Positions 9,626-19,016 of a stretch of 64,000 bases of DNA are shown piece after piece. The notes under the pieces are model-generated. The model saw only the letters and a list, made by a program, of their open reading frames with translations. It ran no database searches and had not been told where the DNA came from. Location of the stretch: contig NZ_JOIY01000010.1 in assembly GCF_000720185.1 (NCBI RefSeq), positions 273,263 through 337,262 on the forward strand. Reading direction: 5' to 3'. The first letter of the stretch is position 1. Each line of letters opens with the position of its first letter. The translations under genes and the position numbers were made by a program. Source of the DNA: Streptomyces sp. NRRL S-340. Its GTDB lineage: Bacteria; Actinomycetota; Actinomycetes; Streptomycetales; Streptomycetaceae.

Positions 9626-11062
9626 TCAGAACGGCTCGAAGTCGTCGTACTCGCGCTCGGAGTCGTCGCGCTCGGCCTGCCGGTCGCGGCGGCGCTGCGC
9701 GGCCGGGCGGGGTGCCTCGAAACGGTGGTCCTCGCCACGGCGGCCGAGCATCTCCGCGCCCGCCATCACCGAGGGCTCCCAGTCGAAGACGACCGCGTTG
9801 TCCTCGGGGCCGATCGCCACGCCGTCACCGTTGCGGGCGCCCGCCTTGAGCAACTGCTCCTCGACGCCGAGGCGGTTGAGCCGGTCGGCCAGGTAGCCCA
9901 CGGCCTCGTCGTTGTTGAAGTCGGTCTGGCGCACCCAGCGTTCGGGCTTCTCGCCGCGCACGCGGAACAGGCCCTCGTCCTCGCGGGTGACCGTGAACCC
10001 GGCCTCGTCGACGGCCTTCGGCCGGATGACGATCCGCGTCGCCTCCTCCTTGGGCCGCGCCACACGCGCCCTGGCGACCAGCTCGGCCAGCGCGTACGAC
10101 AGCTCCTTCAGGCCCATGTGCGCCACCGCCGACACCTCGAAGACGCGGTAGCCGCGCGCCTCCAGGTCCGGCCGGACCATGTCGGCGAGATCCTTGCCGT
10201 CGGGCACGTCGATCTTGTTCAGGACGACGATGCGCGGCCGGTCGCCCAGGCCGCCGTACTGCCGCAGCTCCTCCTCGATGATGTCGAGGTCGGAGACCGG
10301 GTCGCGGTCCGACTCCAGGGTCGCGGTGTCCAGCACGTGCACCAGCACGCTGCACCGCTCCACGTGCCGCAGGAACTCCAGGCCGAGGCCCTTGCCCTGG
10401 CTGGCGCCGGGGATCAGACCGGGCACGTCGGCGACGGTGTAGACGGTGGATCCGGCCGTCACCACGCCGAGGTTGGGCACCAGGGTCGTGAACGGGTAGT
10501 CCGCGATCTTCGGCTTGGCCGCGCTGAGCACCGAGATCAGCGACGACTTGCCGGCGCTCGGGTAGCCGACCAGCGCCACGTCGGCGACGGTCTTCAGCTC
10601 CAGGACGATGTCCTGGAGGTCCCCCGGCTCGCCGAGCAGCGCGAACCCGGGCGCCTTGCGGCGGGCGCTCGCCAGCGCCGCGTTGCCGAGGCCGCCCCGG
10701 CCGCCTTGCGCTGCGACGTACGAGGTGCCGTGACCGACCAGGTCGGCCAGTACGTTGCCCGCCTTGTCGAGGACGACCGTGCCGTCCGGCACCGGCAGGA
10801 CCAGGTCCTCGCCGTCCTTGCCGGAACGGTTGCCGCCCTCGCCGGGCTTGCCGTTGGTGGCCTTGCGGTGCGGGGAGTGGTGGTACTCGAGCAGCGTGGT
10901 CACGGACTGGTCGACGGTGAGGATCACGTCGCCGCCGCGGCCTCCGTTGCCGCCGTCGGGGCCGCCCAGCGGCTTGAACTTCTCACGGTGCACGGAGGCA
11001 CAGCCGTGGCCCCCGTTACCCGCGGCGACGTGCAGCTCGACGCGGTCCACGAAGGTGGTCAT
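9626..11062 (-). CDS. obg: Obg/CgtA GTPase
   Basis: 478 residues. N-terminal glycine-rich Obg fold (about 1-158, with [13 protein letters not shown]), then a GTPase domain with G1 [10 protein letters not shown] near residue 166, G3 DVPGLI and G4 NKID, then the C-terminal OCT domain. A ribosome-associated GTPase that acts in 50S assembly and, in Streptomyces, in onset of aerial growth. The order rplU-rpmA-obg is the conserved bacterial arrangement; here a hairpin lies between rpmA and obg and may tune obg expression. Confidence 0.97.
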   Translation of the reverse strand: MTTFVDRVELHVAAGNGGHGCASVHREKFKPLGGPDGGNGGRGGDVILTVDQSVTTLLEYHHSPHRKATNGKPGEGGNRSGKDGEDLVLPVPDGTVVLDKAGNVLADLVGHGTSYVAAQGGRGGLGNAALASARRKAPGFALLGEPGDLQDIVLELKTVADVALVGYPSAGKSSLISVLSAAKPKIADYPFTTLVPNLGVVTAGSTVYTVADVPGLIPGASQGKGLGLEFLRHVERCSVLVHVLDTATLESDRDPVSDLDIIEEELRQYGGLGDRPRIVVLNKIDVPDGKDLADMVRPDLEARGYRVFEVSAVAHMGLKELSYALAELVARARVARPKEEATRIVIRPKAVDEAGFTVTREDEGLFRVRGEKPERWVRQTDFNNDEAVGYLADRLNRLGVEEQLLKAGARNGDGVAIGPEDNAVVFDWEPSVMAGAEMLGRRGEDHRFEAPRPAAQRRRDRQAERDDSEREYDDFEPF

Positions 11063-11105
11063 GGTTCGTGCCTCCAGAACTTACGGGAATGTCTCTTACG
11101 TAACA

Positions 11106-11155
11106 CGCGAAAGGCGGACCCGCCTTCCCGACCGGGAAGTGAGGTCCGCCTCGCG
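11106..11155 (-). terminator. Hairpin between rpmA and obg (terminator or attenuator)
   Basis: Arms 11106-11120 and 11143-11155 pair with a two-base bulge, and an inner 6-bp stem (11124-11129 with 11134-11139) sits in the loop. There is no long U-run, as is common in Streptomyces. It probably gives partial termination, so that ribosomal protein output exceeds that of the GTPase. Confidence 0.6.
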
Positions 11156-11166
11156 AAAGTCTCCGG

Positions 11167-11421
11167 TCAGGCGACCGGAACGATGTTCACGACCTTGCGG
11201 CCACGGTGGGTACCGAACTCCACCGCACCGGGCTGCAGCGCGAACAGCGTGTCGTCGCCGCCGCGGCCGACGCCCGCACCGGGGTGGAAGTGGGTGCCGC
11301 GCTGGCGGACGATGATCTCACCGGCGTTCACGACCTGACCGCCGAAGCGCTTCACGCCGAGCCGCTGGGCATTCGAGTCGCGACCGTTCCGGGTGGACGA
11401 TGCGCCCTTCTTGTGTGCCAT
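11167..11421 (-). CDS. rpmA: 50S ribosomal protein L27
   Basis: 84 residues of typical L27: [16 protein letters not shown] start, GVKRFGGQ and [10 protein letters not shown] motifs. Normal family length. The conserved N-terminal tail reaches the peptidyl-transferase centre. It follows rplU by 14 bases and is co-transcribed with it. Confidence 0.98.
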   Translation of the reverse strand: MAHKKGASSTRNGRDSNAQRLGVKRFGGQVVNAGEIIVRQRGTHFHPGAGVGRGGDDTLFALQPGAVEFGTHRGRKVVNIVPVA

Positions 11422-11435
11422 GTCTCCTCAGTCCC

Positions 11436-11756
11436 TTACTTCGCAGCCGCGGGGATCTCAGTGACCTTGATCGCCGTGTACTGCTGGCGGTGGCCCTGAC
11501 GACGGCGGTAGCCGGTCTTGTTCTTGTAGCGCAGAATGTCGATCTTCTGCCCCTTGTGGTGGTCCACGACCTCAGCCTGGACCTTGATGCCGGCCAGCAC
11601 CCACGGGTCGCTGGTCACAGCGTCGCCGTCGACAACGAGCAGGGTCGAGAGCTCGACCGTGTCGCCAACCTTGGCAGTGGAAATCTTGTCAACCTCAACG
11701 ATGTCGCCGACAGCAACCTTGTGCTGGCGACCACCGCTGCGCACGATGGCGTACAC
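11436..11756 (-). CDS. rplU: 50S ribosomal protein L21
   Basis: 106 residues starting at a GTG ([11 protein letters not shown], matching the family N-terminus YAIVxxGGKQ); the conserved [16 protein letters not shown] lies near the C-terminus. The frame is open upstream to an ATG at 11789, but those 11 extra residues ([10 protein letters not shown]) are not part of the family, so the GTG is preferred. First gene of the rplU-rpmA(-obg) operon. Confidence 0.95.
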   Translation of the reverse strand: MYAIVRSGGRQHKVAVGDIVEVDKISTAKVGDTVELSTLLVVDGDAVTSDPWVLAGIKVQAEVVDHHKGQKIDILRYKNKTGYRRRQGHRQQYTAIKVTEIPAAAK

Positions 11757-11821
11757 GCGGATCTCACTCTCTCGCTCGGGAAACGGCACCCCCGCAGGCC
11801 AGCCGCCCGCACTGCGGACGA

Positions 11822-11900
11822 CCTCTCCCGGCCAGCCCAGTGCCCGGGAGGAAGAGGTTTACGGGGATGTGACGTGCTCAGTCGGCACGCCGACGGTCAA
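11822..11900 (-). promoter_or_regulatory. Putative rplU promoter and leader hairpin
   Basis: On the minus strand TTGACC (11895-11900) could be a -35 box. Downstream of it, 11822-11857 forms a stem (CCTCT plus CTCCCGG pairing with CCGGGAG plus AGAGG, two-base bulge) that would lie in the 5' leader of rplU. This fits an attenuated ribosomal-protein leader but the -10 is poor. Inference only. Confidence 0.3.
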
Positions 11901-12260
11901 GATTACGGTCCCACCCCCGAAGGGGTCAAACCGGGCCCGGCCCCACGGATGCGCGACTGTCCACGGCCGAGGGACCGGGCCGCACGGCCGCGGCCGTCCC
12001 ACCCGGCATGGGGTCCCCCTCGTCCGGGTCCGGTCGCAGGGACGGGCCGGCCGTGGGAGCCGAACCGCGTGCGTCCGGGAAGCGGAACCAGCCCCGCGGG
12101 CCGCGTACCGCCGCCCCCGGGCCGGGGGTGGCGGCAGGAGACGCTTCCCCGCCCCGGGGTCACGCGCGACCCCGGTGGTCGCGGTGCGGCTCCCGTGCGC
12201 GGGTCCGAGCGGCCCGCGGTCCGGGCAGGTCCGTGGACCGGCCCGGACCGCGGGTGCGGC
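11901..12260. other. Non-coding spacer between rne and rplU
   Basis: About 360 bases of very GC-rich sequence with no credible gene on either strand. The strong hairpin at 12213-12254, next to the rne stop, is described separately. Confidence 0.5.
12213..12254 (-). terminator. Terminator hairpin after rne
   Basis: Perfect 14-bp arms (12213-12226 and 12241-12254) enclosing a further 5-bp stem (12228-12232 with 12235-12239), seven bases past the rne stop. No U-tract. Confidence 0.7.
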
Positions 12261-15200
12261 TCAGCTCTCGTCGGCCGCCGTGGAGGCCGGCGCGGACGCC
12301 GTCTTCTTCGCGGCCGTCTTCTTCGCGGCGGTGGCCGTCTTGGCGGTCTTCGCCGCCTTCTTGGCCGTCGCCTTCTTCGCGGCGGTCTTCTTGGCCGCCG
12401 TCTTCTTGGTCGCGGCCTTCTTCGCCGTGGCCTTCTTGGCGACCTTGCGGGCCGTCTTCTTGGCCGGAGCGGCCTCCTCGGCAACGTCCTCCGCCTCGGG
12501 GGCGGCGGCCTCCTCGGCAGGCGTGTCCGTACCGGCCTGGCCCGACGGGACGACCACGACGGCCGCCTCCTCGGACGCGGTCGGCGCGGTGGCCTTGCGC
12601 ACGGCGCGACGGCGCGGACGGGCCGGAGCCGCCGCCTCGGCCGGCACCTCGGCCGGAGCCTCGGGCTCCGCCTGCTCCGCCTGCTCCACCGGCTCGGCCA
12701 CCGGCGTCCCGGCCGAGGCCTGCTGCGCCTCGGGCGCGGTCTCCGGGACCGTCACCACGGCCGCCTCGGCGCCCTGCGGGGAACCGGCCGGTGCCGACGC
12801 CCTGCGGGTCGCGCGGCGGCGGGTACGGCCCTTCGGCGCGGCCTCGTCGGCGACCGAGGCCTCGGCCGCCGGTGCGGCCGGGACCACCGGGTCCTCGGCG
12901 GCCACGGGCTCGGCCTGCGCCTGCTCGGCGGGCTCCGGCCGCACCGGACGCACGGCCTCCTGCGCGGCGGTCACGTCCTGCGCCGTCGCGGCGGCGGGCG
13001 CGGCCGGGGCCGCCCCGTCGGCCGAGGCCTTCGGTGCGCCCGCCGGAGCGGACGCCCGCCGGCTCGCCCGGCGCCTGCCACGGCCCCGGGAGGCCGCGGC
13101 CTCCGCCTCGGCGACGGAGCTGTACAGCTCCTCGTCCGGAGACATCTCGAACGCGGGCAGTGCGACCGGCTCGGAGACCGCGGGGGCCTCCACGGCCTCG
13201 GCGACGGCCTCGGACTCGGCCTCCGCCTCCTCCTCGGCGGTCGGCACGGCGACCTGGGCCGCCACGGCCTCGTGCTCGTGCTCGTGCGGCTGCTCGGCAC
13301 CGGCACGGGCGCGCTTGCGGCGCTTGCCGCCGCCCGCGCCGCCCGCCGACGGCTGCTCCAGGTGGACGATGACACCGCGCCCGTTGCAGTGGACGCAGGT
13401 CTCGGAGAAGGACTCCAGCAGACCCTGGCCGACCCGCTTGCGGGTCATCTGCACCAGGCCCAGCGAGGTCACCTCGGCCACCTGGTGCTTCGTGCGGTCC
13501 CGGCCCAGGCACTCCAGCAGGCGGCGCAGCACCAGGTCGCGGTTGGACTCCAGGACCATGTCGATGAAGTCGATCACGATGATGCCGCCGAGGTCGCGCA
13601 GCCTGAGCTGGCGCACGATCTCCTCGGCCGCCTCCAGGTTGTTCCTGGTGACCGTCTCCTCCAGGTTGCCGCCCTGGCCGGTGAACTTGCCGGTGTTGAC
13701 GTCGATGACGACCATCGCCTCGGTCCGGTCGATCACCAGGGAGCCGCCGCTGGGCAGCCAGACCTTGCGGTCCAGCGCCTTGGCGAGCTGCTCGTCGATC
13801 CGGTACGTGGCGAAGACGTCCACCTCGCTCGTCCAGCGCGACAGGCGCGGGGCGAGGTCGGGCGCGACGTGCGAGACGTAGCCGTGGACGGTCTCCCAGG
13901 CCTCGTCACCGCTGACGACGACCTTGGTGAAGTCCTCGTTGAAGATGTCGCGCACGACGCGGACGGTCATGTCCGGCTCGCCGTACAGCAGCGTCGGCGC
14001 GCTGCCGCCGCCGTTCCTGGCCTTCTTCTGGATCTCCTCCCACTGCGCCTGCAGCCGCTCGACGTCGCGGCGCAGCTCGTCCTCGCTGGCGCCCTCGGCG
14101 GCGGTGCGCACGATGACGCCCGCGTCCTCGGGGACGATCTTCTTGAGGATGGTCTTCAGCCGGGCCCGCTCGGTGTCGGGCAGCTTGCGGCTGATGCCGG
14201 TCATCGAGCCCTCGGGGACGTACACGAGGTAGCGGCCCGGCAGGGAGACCTGGCTGGTCAGACGGGCGCCCTTGTGTCCGATCGGGTCCTTGGTGACCTG
14301 CACCAGCACGGACTGCCCGGACTTCAGCGCGGACTCGATGCGGCGCGGGCCGCCCGACATGCCGAGCGCCTCGAAGTTGACCTCGCCCGCGTACAGCACG
14401 GCGTTGCGGCCCTTGCCGATGTCGATGAAGGCGGCCTCCATCGACGGCAGGACGTTCTGCACCTTGCCGAGGTAGACGTTGCCGACGTACGAGGTCGACT
14501 GCTCCTTGTTGACGTAGTGCTCGACGAGCACGCCGTCCTCCAGGACGCCGATCTGCGTACGGTCGCCGTTCTGCCGCACGACCATCACGCGCTCGACGGC
14601 CTCGCGGCGGGCCAGGAACTCGGCCTCGGTGATGATCGGGACGCGGCGGCGGCCCTGCTCACGGCCTTCCCTGCGGCGCTGCTTCTTCGCCTCCAGGCGG
14701 GTCGAGCCCTTGATGGACTGCACCTCGTCCGTGCCGTCACCGGGCCGCTCGTCCTTCTTGCCGCGCGGCTCGCGGACCTTGACGACGGTGCGCTCGGGGT
14801 CGTCGGCGGACGACTCGGCCTCCGGGCCGCCGTCCCCGGCCCGACGGCGCCTGCGGCGGCGGCGACGGCTGCTGCTGTTGCCGCCGGAACCCGCGGTCCC
14901 CGCGTGCTCCTCGTCCTCGTCGCCCTCGTCGCCCTCCTCGGCGTCCTCCTCGACCTGCTCTGCGGTGTCCTCGGCGTCCTGCGCGGCCTGCGCGGCGGCG
15001 AGGTCCCCGCTCTCCTCCGGCTCCTCGTCACCACCGGCCTCCGCGGACTCGCCACGGCGGCGGCGGCGGCCGCCCCGGCGACGGCGGCGGCGGGAACCGG
15101 ACTCCTCGCCGTCGTCGCCGTCAGCGGCGTCCTCGGCCGGCTCCTCGGCCTCCTCCGCCTCGTCCTCGGCGGCGGTGACGGCCTGCGGGGTCCGCACTGC

Positions 15201-16667
15201 CTGGGGCTCGGGCTCCTCGTCGTCCCCGGCGCCCCGGCGACGGCGGCGGCGCCGCGATCCGGCCTGCTCGGCCGGCTCGGGCTGCGCGGCCTTCTCCGCC
15301 GGCGGCGCCTCGGCCACCGCGGACTCGTCGGGCTCCTCGTCGGGGACGGCCTCCGCGGCGGCCTCGGCGGCGGCCCGCTGCGGGGTCTGGAACTTCGGCT
15401 CGGCGAAGACGGGCTGCTGGAAGACGGCGACGGCGGGGCGGGCGGGCTTGCGCGGCGCCTCCTCCGCGTCCCCGGCGGCGGCCTGCGCGGCGGGCTCGGC
15501 GAACCCGGTCGCGGCACGCCGCACGACCCGGCGACGGCCACGGCGCGGCGCGGCCTCCTCCGCGGGCTCGGGCTCGGCGGCGGGAGCCTGTGCGGGCTCG
15601 GCGGCGGGGGCCTCGGCGACCGGCTCGCTCACCTCGGCGGCGGGCGCCGACACACGGCGGGTGGCGCGGCGGCGGGTCCGCTGCGGGGCGGCGTCCTCCT
15701 CGGCGGGGACGGCGACGGGCGCGGGCTCGGCCGCCGGCTCTTCGGTCACGGGCGTCTCGGCGGCGGGCGTCTCGGCGGCGGCTGTCGCCGCACGGCGAGT
15801 GGCGCGGCGGCGGGTGCGCTGCGGAACGGCGTCCTCCTCGGCGGCGGCCTCGGCGGCCGGGGCCTGGGCCTGCGCCTCGGACACGGTCTCGTCCGTACCG
15901 CCCTCGGGCGTACCGGCCGGGGCCGACACACGGCGAGTGGCGCGGCGGCGGGTCCGCTGCGGGGCGGCCTCCTCGACGGCCTCGACGGGCGCCGCACCCG
16001 CGGCGTCGGCCGCGGGCTCCGCGGCAGCGGCAGGGGCCTCGGACGCGGCGGCCTGCGGCGCACCGGCGGCGGACGCGCGGCGCCGGGTGCGCCGGGCGGG
16101 TGCGGGCGTCTCGGCGACCGCCTCCGCGGCGGCGGGGGCGGTCTCCTCGGCGGCCTGCACGGCCTCCGTGGTCTCCGCTGCCTCCGGGGCACCGGCGGGC
16201 GCGGATGCGCCGCGCGTGGCACGGCGGCGGGTACGGCGCGGGGCGGCGGCCTCGCCGCTCTCCACGGTCCCGGCGGACGTCTCGTCGACGGCCGGGGCAA
16301 TGGCCTCGGCCGACGCCTCGGCGGCCACCGGTACGACCGTCTCGGCCTCCGCGGCTGCCCGGGCGGCCTTGGGCGCCCCGGTGGGCGCGGAGGCCCGGCG
16401 GCGGGTACGGCGCGCGGGCGCGGCCGGCGCCTCGGGCTCCGCGTCCACGACGCCGGTCCCTGCGGCGGCATCCTCCGCCTGCTCCGCGAGCGCGGCGGCC
16501 TCGGCCGGCGCCGCGGCGGAGGCGGTGATCTCGGCCGGGGCCTCGGAGCCGGCGGCCGGCGGGCCCGCCGGGCGGGATGCGGCACGGCGCCGACGACGCG
16601 GCGGCAGGGTGTCGCTGGGGGTGTTCAGTTCTTCGGAACCCTGGGTGGGTTCGGTCGGTTCGAGCAT
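12261..16667 (-). CDS. rne: Ribonuclease E/G with very long low-complexity arms
   Basis: 1468 residues, longer than most family members. The RNase E/G catalytic core lies at about 670-1100: S1-type RNA-binding segment (SYVGNVYLGKVQNVLPSMEAAFIDIGKG), 5'-sensor/RNase H region, DNase I-like Mg-binding aspartates in VVIDVNTGKFTG and GGIIVIDFIDM, and the Zn-link CVHCNG near 1090. The N-terminal arm (1-670) and the C-terminal arm (1100-1468) are Ala/Glu/Pro-rich and punctuated by at least ten arginine patches of the form RRTRRRATRR-SAPAG; the extreme C-terminus is a Lys/Ala repeat (KKTAAKK) like histone-H1 tails. In this layout of Streptomyces RNase ES the arms scaffold PNPase and bind RNA. Confidence 0.95.
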   Translation of the reverse strand: MLEPTEPTQGSEELNTPSDTLPPRRRRRAASRPAGPPAAGSEAPAEITASAAAPAEAAALAEQAEDAAAGTGVVDAEPEAPAAPARRTRRRASAPTGAPKAARAAAEAETVVPVAAEASAEAIAPAVDETSAGTVESGEAAAPRRTRRRATRGASAPAGAPEAAETTEAVQAAEETAPAAAEAVAETPAPARRTRRRASAAGAPQAAASEAPAAAAEPAADAAGAAPVEAVEEAAPQRTRRRATRRVSAPAGTPEGGTDETVSEAQAQAPAAEAAAEEDAVPQRTRRRATRRAATAAAETPAAETPVTEEPAAEPAPVAVPAEEDAAPQRTRRRATRRVSAPAAEVSEPVAEAPAAEPAQAPAAEPEPAEEAAPRRGRRRVVRRAATGFAEPAAQAAAGDAEEAPRKPARPAVAVFQQPVFAEPKFQTPQRAAAEAAAEAVPDEEPDESAVAEAPPAEKAAQPEPAEQAGSRRRRRRRGAGDDEEPEPQAVRTPQAVTAAEDEAEEAEEPAEDAADGDDGEESGSRRRRRRGGRRRRRGESAEAGGDEEPEESGDLAAAQAAQDAEDTAEQVEEDAEEGDEGDEDEEHAGTAGSGGNSSSRRRRRRRRRAGDGGPEAESSADDPERTVVKVREPRGKKDERPGDGTDEVQSIKGSTRLEAKKQRRREGREQGRRRVPIITEAEFLARREAVERVMVVRQNGDRTQIGVLEDGVLVEHYVNKEQSTSYVGNVYLGKVQNVLPSMEAAFIDIGKGRNAVLYAGEVNFEALGMSGGPRRIESALKSGQSVLVQVTKDPIGHKGARLTSQVSLPGRYLVYVPEGSMTGISRKLPDTERARLKTILKKIVPEDAGVIVRTAAEGASEDELRRDVERLQAQWEEIQKKARNGGGSAPTLLYGEPDMTVRVVRDIFNEDFTKVVVSGDEAWETVHGYVSHVAPDLAPRLSRWTSEVDVFATYRIDEQLAKALDRKVWLPSGGSLVIDRTEAMVVIDVNTGKFTGQGGNLEETVTRNNLEAAEEIVRQLRLRDLGGIIVIDFIDMVLESNRDLVLRRLLECLGRDRTKHQVAEVTSLGLVQMTRKRVGQGLLESFSETCVHCNGRGVIVHLEQPSAGGAGGGKRRKRARAGAEQPHEHEHEAVAAQVAVPTAEEEAEAESEAVAEAVEAPAVSEPVALPAFEMSPDEELYSSVAEAEAAASRGRGRRRASRRASAPAGAPKASADGAAPAAPAAATAQDVTAAQEAVRPVRPEPAEQAQAEPVAAEDPVVPAAPAAEASVADEAAPKGRTRRRATRRASAPAGSPQGAEAAVVTVPETAPEAQQASAGTPVAEPVEQAEQAEPEAPAEVPAEAAAPARPRRRAVRKATAPTASEEAAVVVVPSGQAGTDTPAEEAAAPEAEDVAEEAAPAKKTARKVAKKATAKKAATKKTAAKKTAAKKATAKKAAKTAKTATAAKKTAAKKTASAPASTAADES

Positions 16668-16945
16668 GCGGGCGAATCTCCCGTCAGGCTCCCGGGCGCC
16701 GCGCCTGGTCCGGTGTCCGATCGCATCGATCGGACACCGTTGACGTCCGCGGCCTCGCGGTTGCGCGATGGCCGCCGTCCGGGGCGCGGGCGCCGCACGG
16801 GAGCTCTCTGTGTCCTGTCTCGCCGGTTCCGTACGCTCTTGTCGCGTACGGCCTGGCGAAAGTCTTCTGGTCGGTGCGCTGCCCGACCCAGGTGGCTCCC
16901 GAGTACGAGGGCGGCGCTTCGACGTCCGTCCCTACGGAACCTTCC

Positions 16946-17731
16946 CTAAGCGGGCGCCTTCGCGGCGGCAGCGTCGGCGGCCCCTGATGAAGCGGCCGGG
17001 GCGGCCGGGTCTGCCTCGCGGTCGGGCGCGAGCGGGTCGGTCACCGTGCCGGTCTCTTCATCGAGCAGCCCCTGCGCCAGCCTGGTCACCGCTGCGGGGA
17101 CCGGCGGCGCCAGGTCGGCCACGGCGCGGAGACCGGACAGGACGTCGTCGGGTCGTACGGCAGGCGTCACGTGCCGAACAACCAGCCGCAGTATCGCACA
17201 GGGCTGGTCGGTCGGCCTATCAGCCGCCGAACCGTGCGTTTCGACGCTCTCCAGACTCACGACCGCGGGACGGGCGTCGAAGGTGCGCGTGCCGTTCTTG
17301 GTCATGCGCTGTACCTCGACGCTCCCGGCGCCGTTGAAGGCGGCGACCGCACGGTCCGCCTCGGCCGGGTCGACGCCGTCCAGCCGCAGCTCCCACACGG
17401 AAGCCGTCAGCCGGTCGGCGAGCCCCGGCGTGCGGGCCTCGACCGCCTCGACGATGTCCAGCCCGGCGGGCATCGACTCGTCGAGGAGGCCGCGCAGCCG
17501 CTCCGGGTCGCGGGACGCGGTGAGCGCGATCTCCAGGTACTCCGCCTCACTGCCCGTGCCGGTGGGTGCGGCATTGGCGTAGGACACCTTGGGGTGCGGG
17601 GTGAACCCCGCCGAGTACGCCATCGGCACCTCGGCGCGGCGCAGCGCACGCTCGAAGGCGCGCTGGAAGTCACGGTGGCTGGTGAACCGGAGGCGGCCGC
17701 GCTTGGTGTAGCGCAGTCGGATGCGCTGCAC
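16946..17731 (-). CDS. TIGR03936-type radical-SAM-associated protein (DUF2344)
   Basis: 261 residues from the GTG at 17731. Family features: QRIRLRYTKRGRLRFTSHRDFQRAFERALRR, then PMAYSAGFTPHPKVSYANAAPTG. The partner radical SAM enzyme is normally encoded close by but here lies 10.7 kb away beyond an island. The frame continues upstream with sequence that, from memory of Streptomyces homologues, belongs to the protein (GKRQPEGPPPAPA); the codon where homologues start is CTG at 17771-17773, preceded at 10 bases by GAAGGA. The true start may therefore be this CTG, or an ATG lost next to the island edge. Function of the pair is unknown; a modification role is usually assumed. Confidence 0.85.
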   Translation of the reverse strand: MQRIRLRYTKRGRLRFTSHRDFQRAFERALRRAEVPMAYSAGFTPHPKVSYANAAPTGTGSEAEYLEIALTASRDPERLRGLLDESMPAGLDIVEAVEARTPGLADRLTASVWELRLDGVDPAEADRAVAAFNGAGSVEVQRMTKNGTRTFDARPAVVSLESVETHGSAADRPTDQPCAILRLVVRHVTPAVRPDDVLSGLRAVADLAPPVPAAVTRLAQGLLDEETGTVTDPLAPDREADPAAPAASSGAADAAAAKAPA

Positions 17732-18275
17732 CGCGGGTGCGGGCGGCGGGCCTTCGGGCTGTCGCTTGCCCAGTGTCGTTCAGTCCTTCGTGAGAGTGGT
17801 CCTTACTTATCAAGAGTACGTGCACCGAACCCTTGAGGTTCCCCTCGGGCGGGGGGCAGCGCGAAGCGGCGGGTCGCGAGGTCAGGAGGTCAGGAACAGG
17901 CGTCCGCGCCCCCGCAGCGGGTGGTGGCCGGAGAGCCGAGGGGTGGAGCAGTCGACCACGTCAGCGGCTGTCCGTGTGCTGACCGTAGTTGTAGAGGCTC
18001 GCGACACCCGCGTGGAACGGATCACCGACGTCATCCGCAACCCGGCGAAGTACCACCCGACGAGGACTCACCACGCGCCGCCGCCGGCGGTTCACGTGAC
18101 TGCCTGGCAGTGACGAAGAAGTTCAGCGGGCCTCCCCGACCGCGCGAGTGGTCGGCCTGCGGCCGAGGTCGTCGGCGCGTCCTGCGGTAAGAAGGGACAC
18201 GGCGAGGCCAGCCGCGGCCACGCCTGTCAAGGCCTTCGTCCGATCTTAAGATCCGGCGACCTGTGAGGAGCAGCG
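17732..18275. other. Left boundary of the accessory island, no intact gene
   Basis: No supported gene. The first 40 bases may still belong to the 5' end of the preceding gene. From about 18170 the sequence is recognisably similar to 25560-25660 (shared blocks around GGCGC-TCCTG, ACGGCGAG-C-GCCGCGGC and CCTCTC), so it is a diverged copy of the edge of module B. Between 17800 and 18170 nothing identifiable was found. Confidence 0.5.
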
Positions 18276-18362
18276 CTACCTCTCAGCAGAGATGTCCGTA
18301 CCCTTCGGCGCCCGATAGCAGCGTGAATTTACATCCACGGTGATGATCTGCTTCAGGTTACT
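18276..18362 (-). pseudogene. C-terminal remnant of a module lipoprotein
   Basis: 28 codons and a TAG stop that match the C-terminus of the lipoprotein encoded at 25661-26230 almost residue for residue (NLKQIITVDVNSRCYRAP then GT-IS-ER). Nothing upstream is convincingly homologous, so only the 3' end survives. It lies immediately downstream of the intact, unrelated lipoprotein gene at 18417 and marks an older, third copy of the module edge. Confidence 0.7.
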
Positions 18363-18416
18363 CATCACCTCGCGCAAATCGTAAACCTCGGCGCCGGTCA
18401 CGGCCCCTCGGGAATC

Positions 18417-19016
18417 TCAGCTCGCGCTGGGAGAACTCGCAGCAATCGGCTTGTCCGATGACCAGAAGTCGGAGCGGACGTTGGGCCGAGGGATCGGATA
18501 TTTGTAATCAGGGCCGTTCGGTGAGGTGGTCGGTTCGGCGACGTCTGAATGTTTTACGCAGGGAGAATCGGCGGAGAAGGTGAACTGTCCGTCCCCTCCC
18601 ACGCTCACGGAGATCCCGAAGCCGTCCTTCGTCTCGGCGAAGATCGCTGGAAACTTGCGACTCTTGTTGACCGACTTGATCGTGTATCCGCGCTGCTCCC
18701 ACGAACGCTGCACCACGCCGAGGAGATTTCCACGGCGCTCCTCGGAGACGATCGTCATGACCACCCGGCGCCGTGTCACATCGCAGGTTCCCGTTGTGGT
18801 CGCGCCGTGCGTCCAGTGAACCTCGGGCTTGATGGCGTCCAGTGTCGCGTCGAGCATACCGTCCTGCTGCTCGGCCGCCTCCTGCATGGTGATCTTCGCA
18901 GAGGTGTTCTGGTGTTCTTTCACGGTTCCCCCCGAAGAGTCTCCGCTTGCGCCACACGCCGAGGCTACGAAGCAGGTGGCGATAGCGATCAAATGAATGA
19001 TACGTACTTTTTTCAC
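18417..19016 (-). CDS. Lipoprotein of T7SS module A
   Basis: 199 residues: KK-basic start, hydrophobic core and lipobox VASAC with Cys at residue 21, so an exported lipoprotein anchored to the outer face of the membrane. The mature part has two further cysteines (TGTCDVTRR and DSPCVKHS) and no recognised domain. The first codons are unusually AT-rich for this genome. The GTG start overlaps the stop of the DUF1023 hydrolase gene (GTGA), indicating translational coupling. A lipoprotein that always follows an exported hydrolase could be its immunity protein, chaperone or surface tether; this is inference. Confidence 0.75.
   Translation of the reverse strand: MKKVRIIHLIAIATCFVASACGASGDSSGGTVKEHQNTSAKITMQEAAEQQDGMLDATLDAIKPEVHWTHGATTTGTCDVTRRRVVMTIVSEERRGNLLGVVQRSWEQRGYTIKSVNKSRKFPAIFAETKDGFGISVSVGGDGQFTFSADSPCVKHSDVAEPTTSPNGPDYKYPIPRPNVRSDFWSSDKPIAASSPSAS

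Noticed and set aside
11757..11789. Longer L21 starting at the ATG at 11789
   Set aside because: The extra 11 residues are absent from the family; the GTG gives the conserved [10 protein letters not shown] start.
17980..18110. Protein-like stretch RVERITDVIRNPAKYH on the plus strand
   Set aside because: No start, no family recognised, and it sits in the diverged island edge; could be a chance frame.
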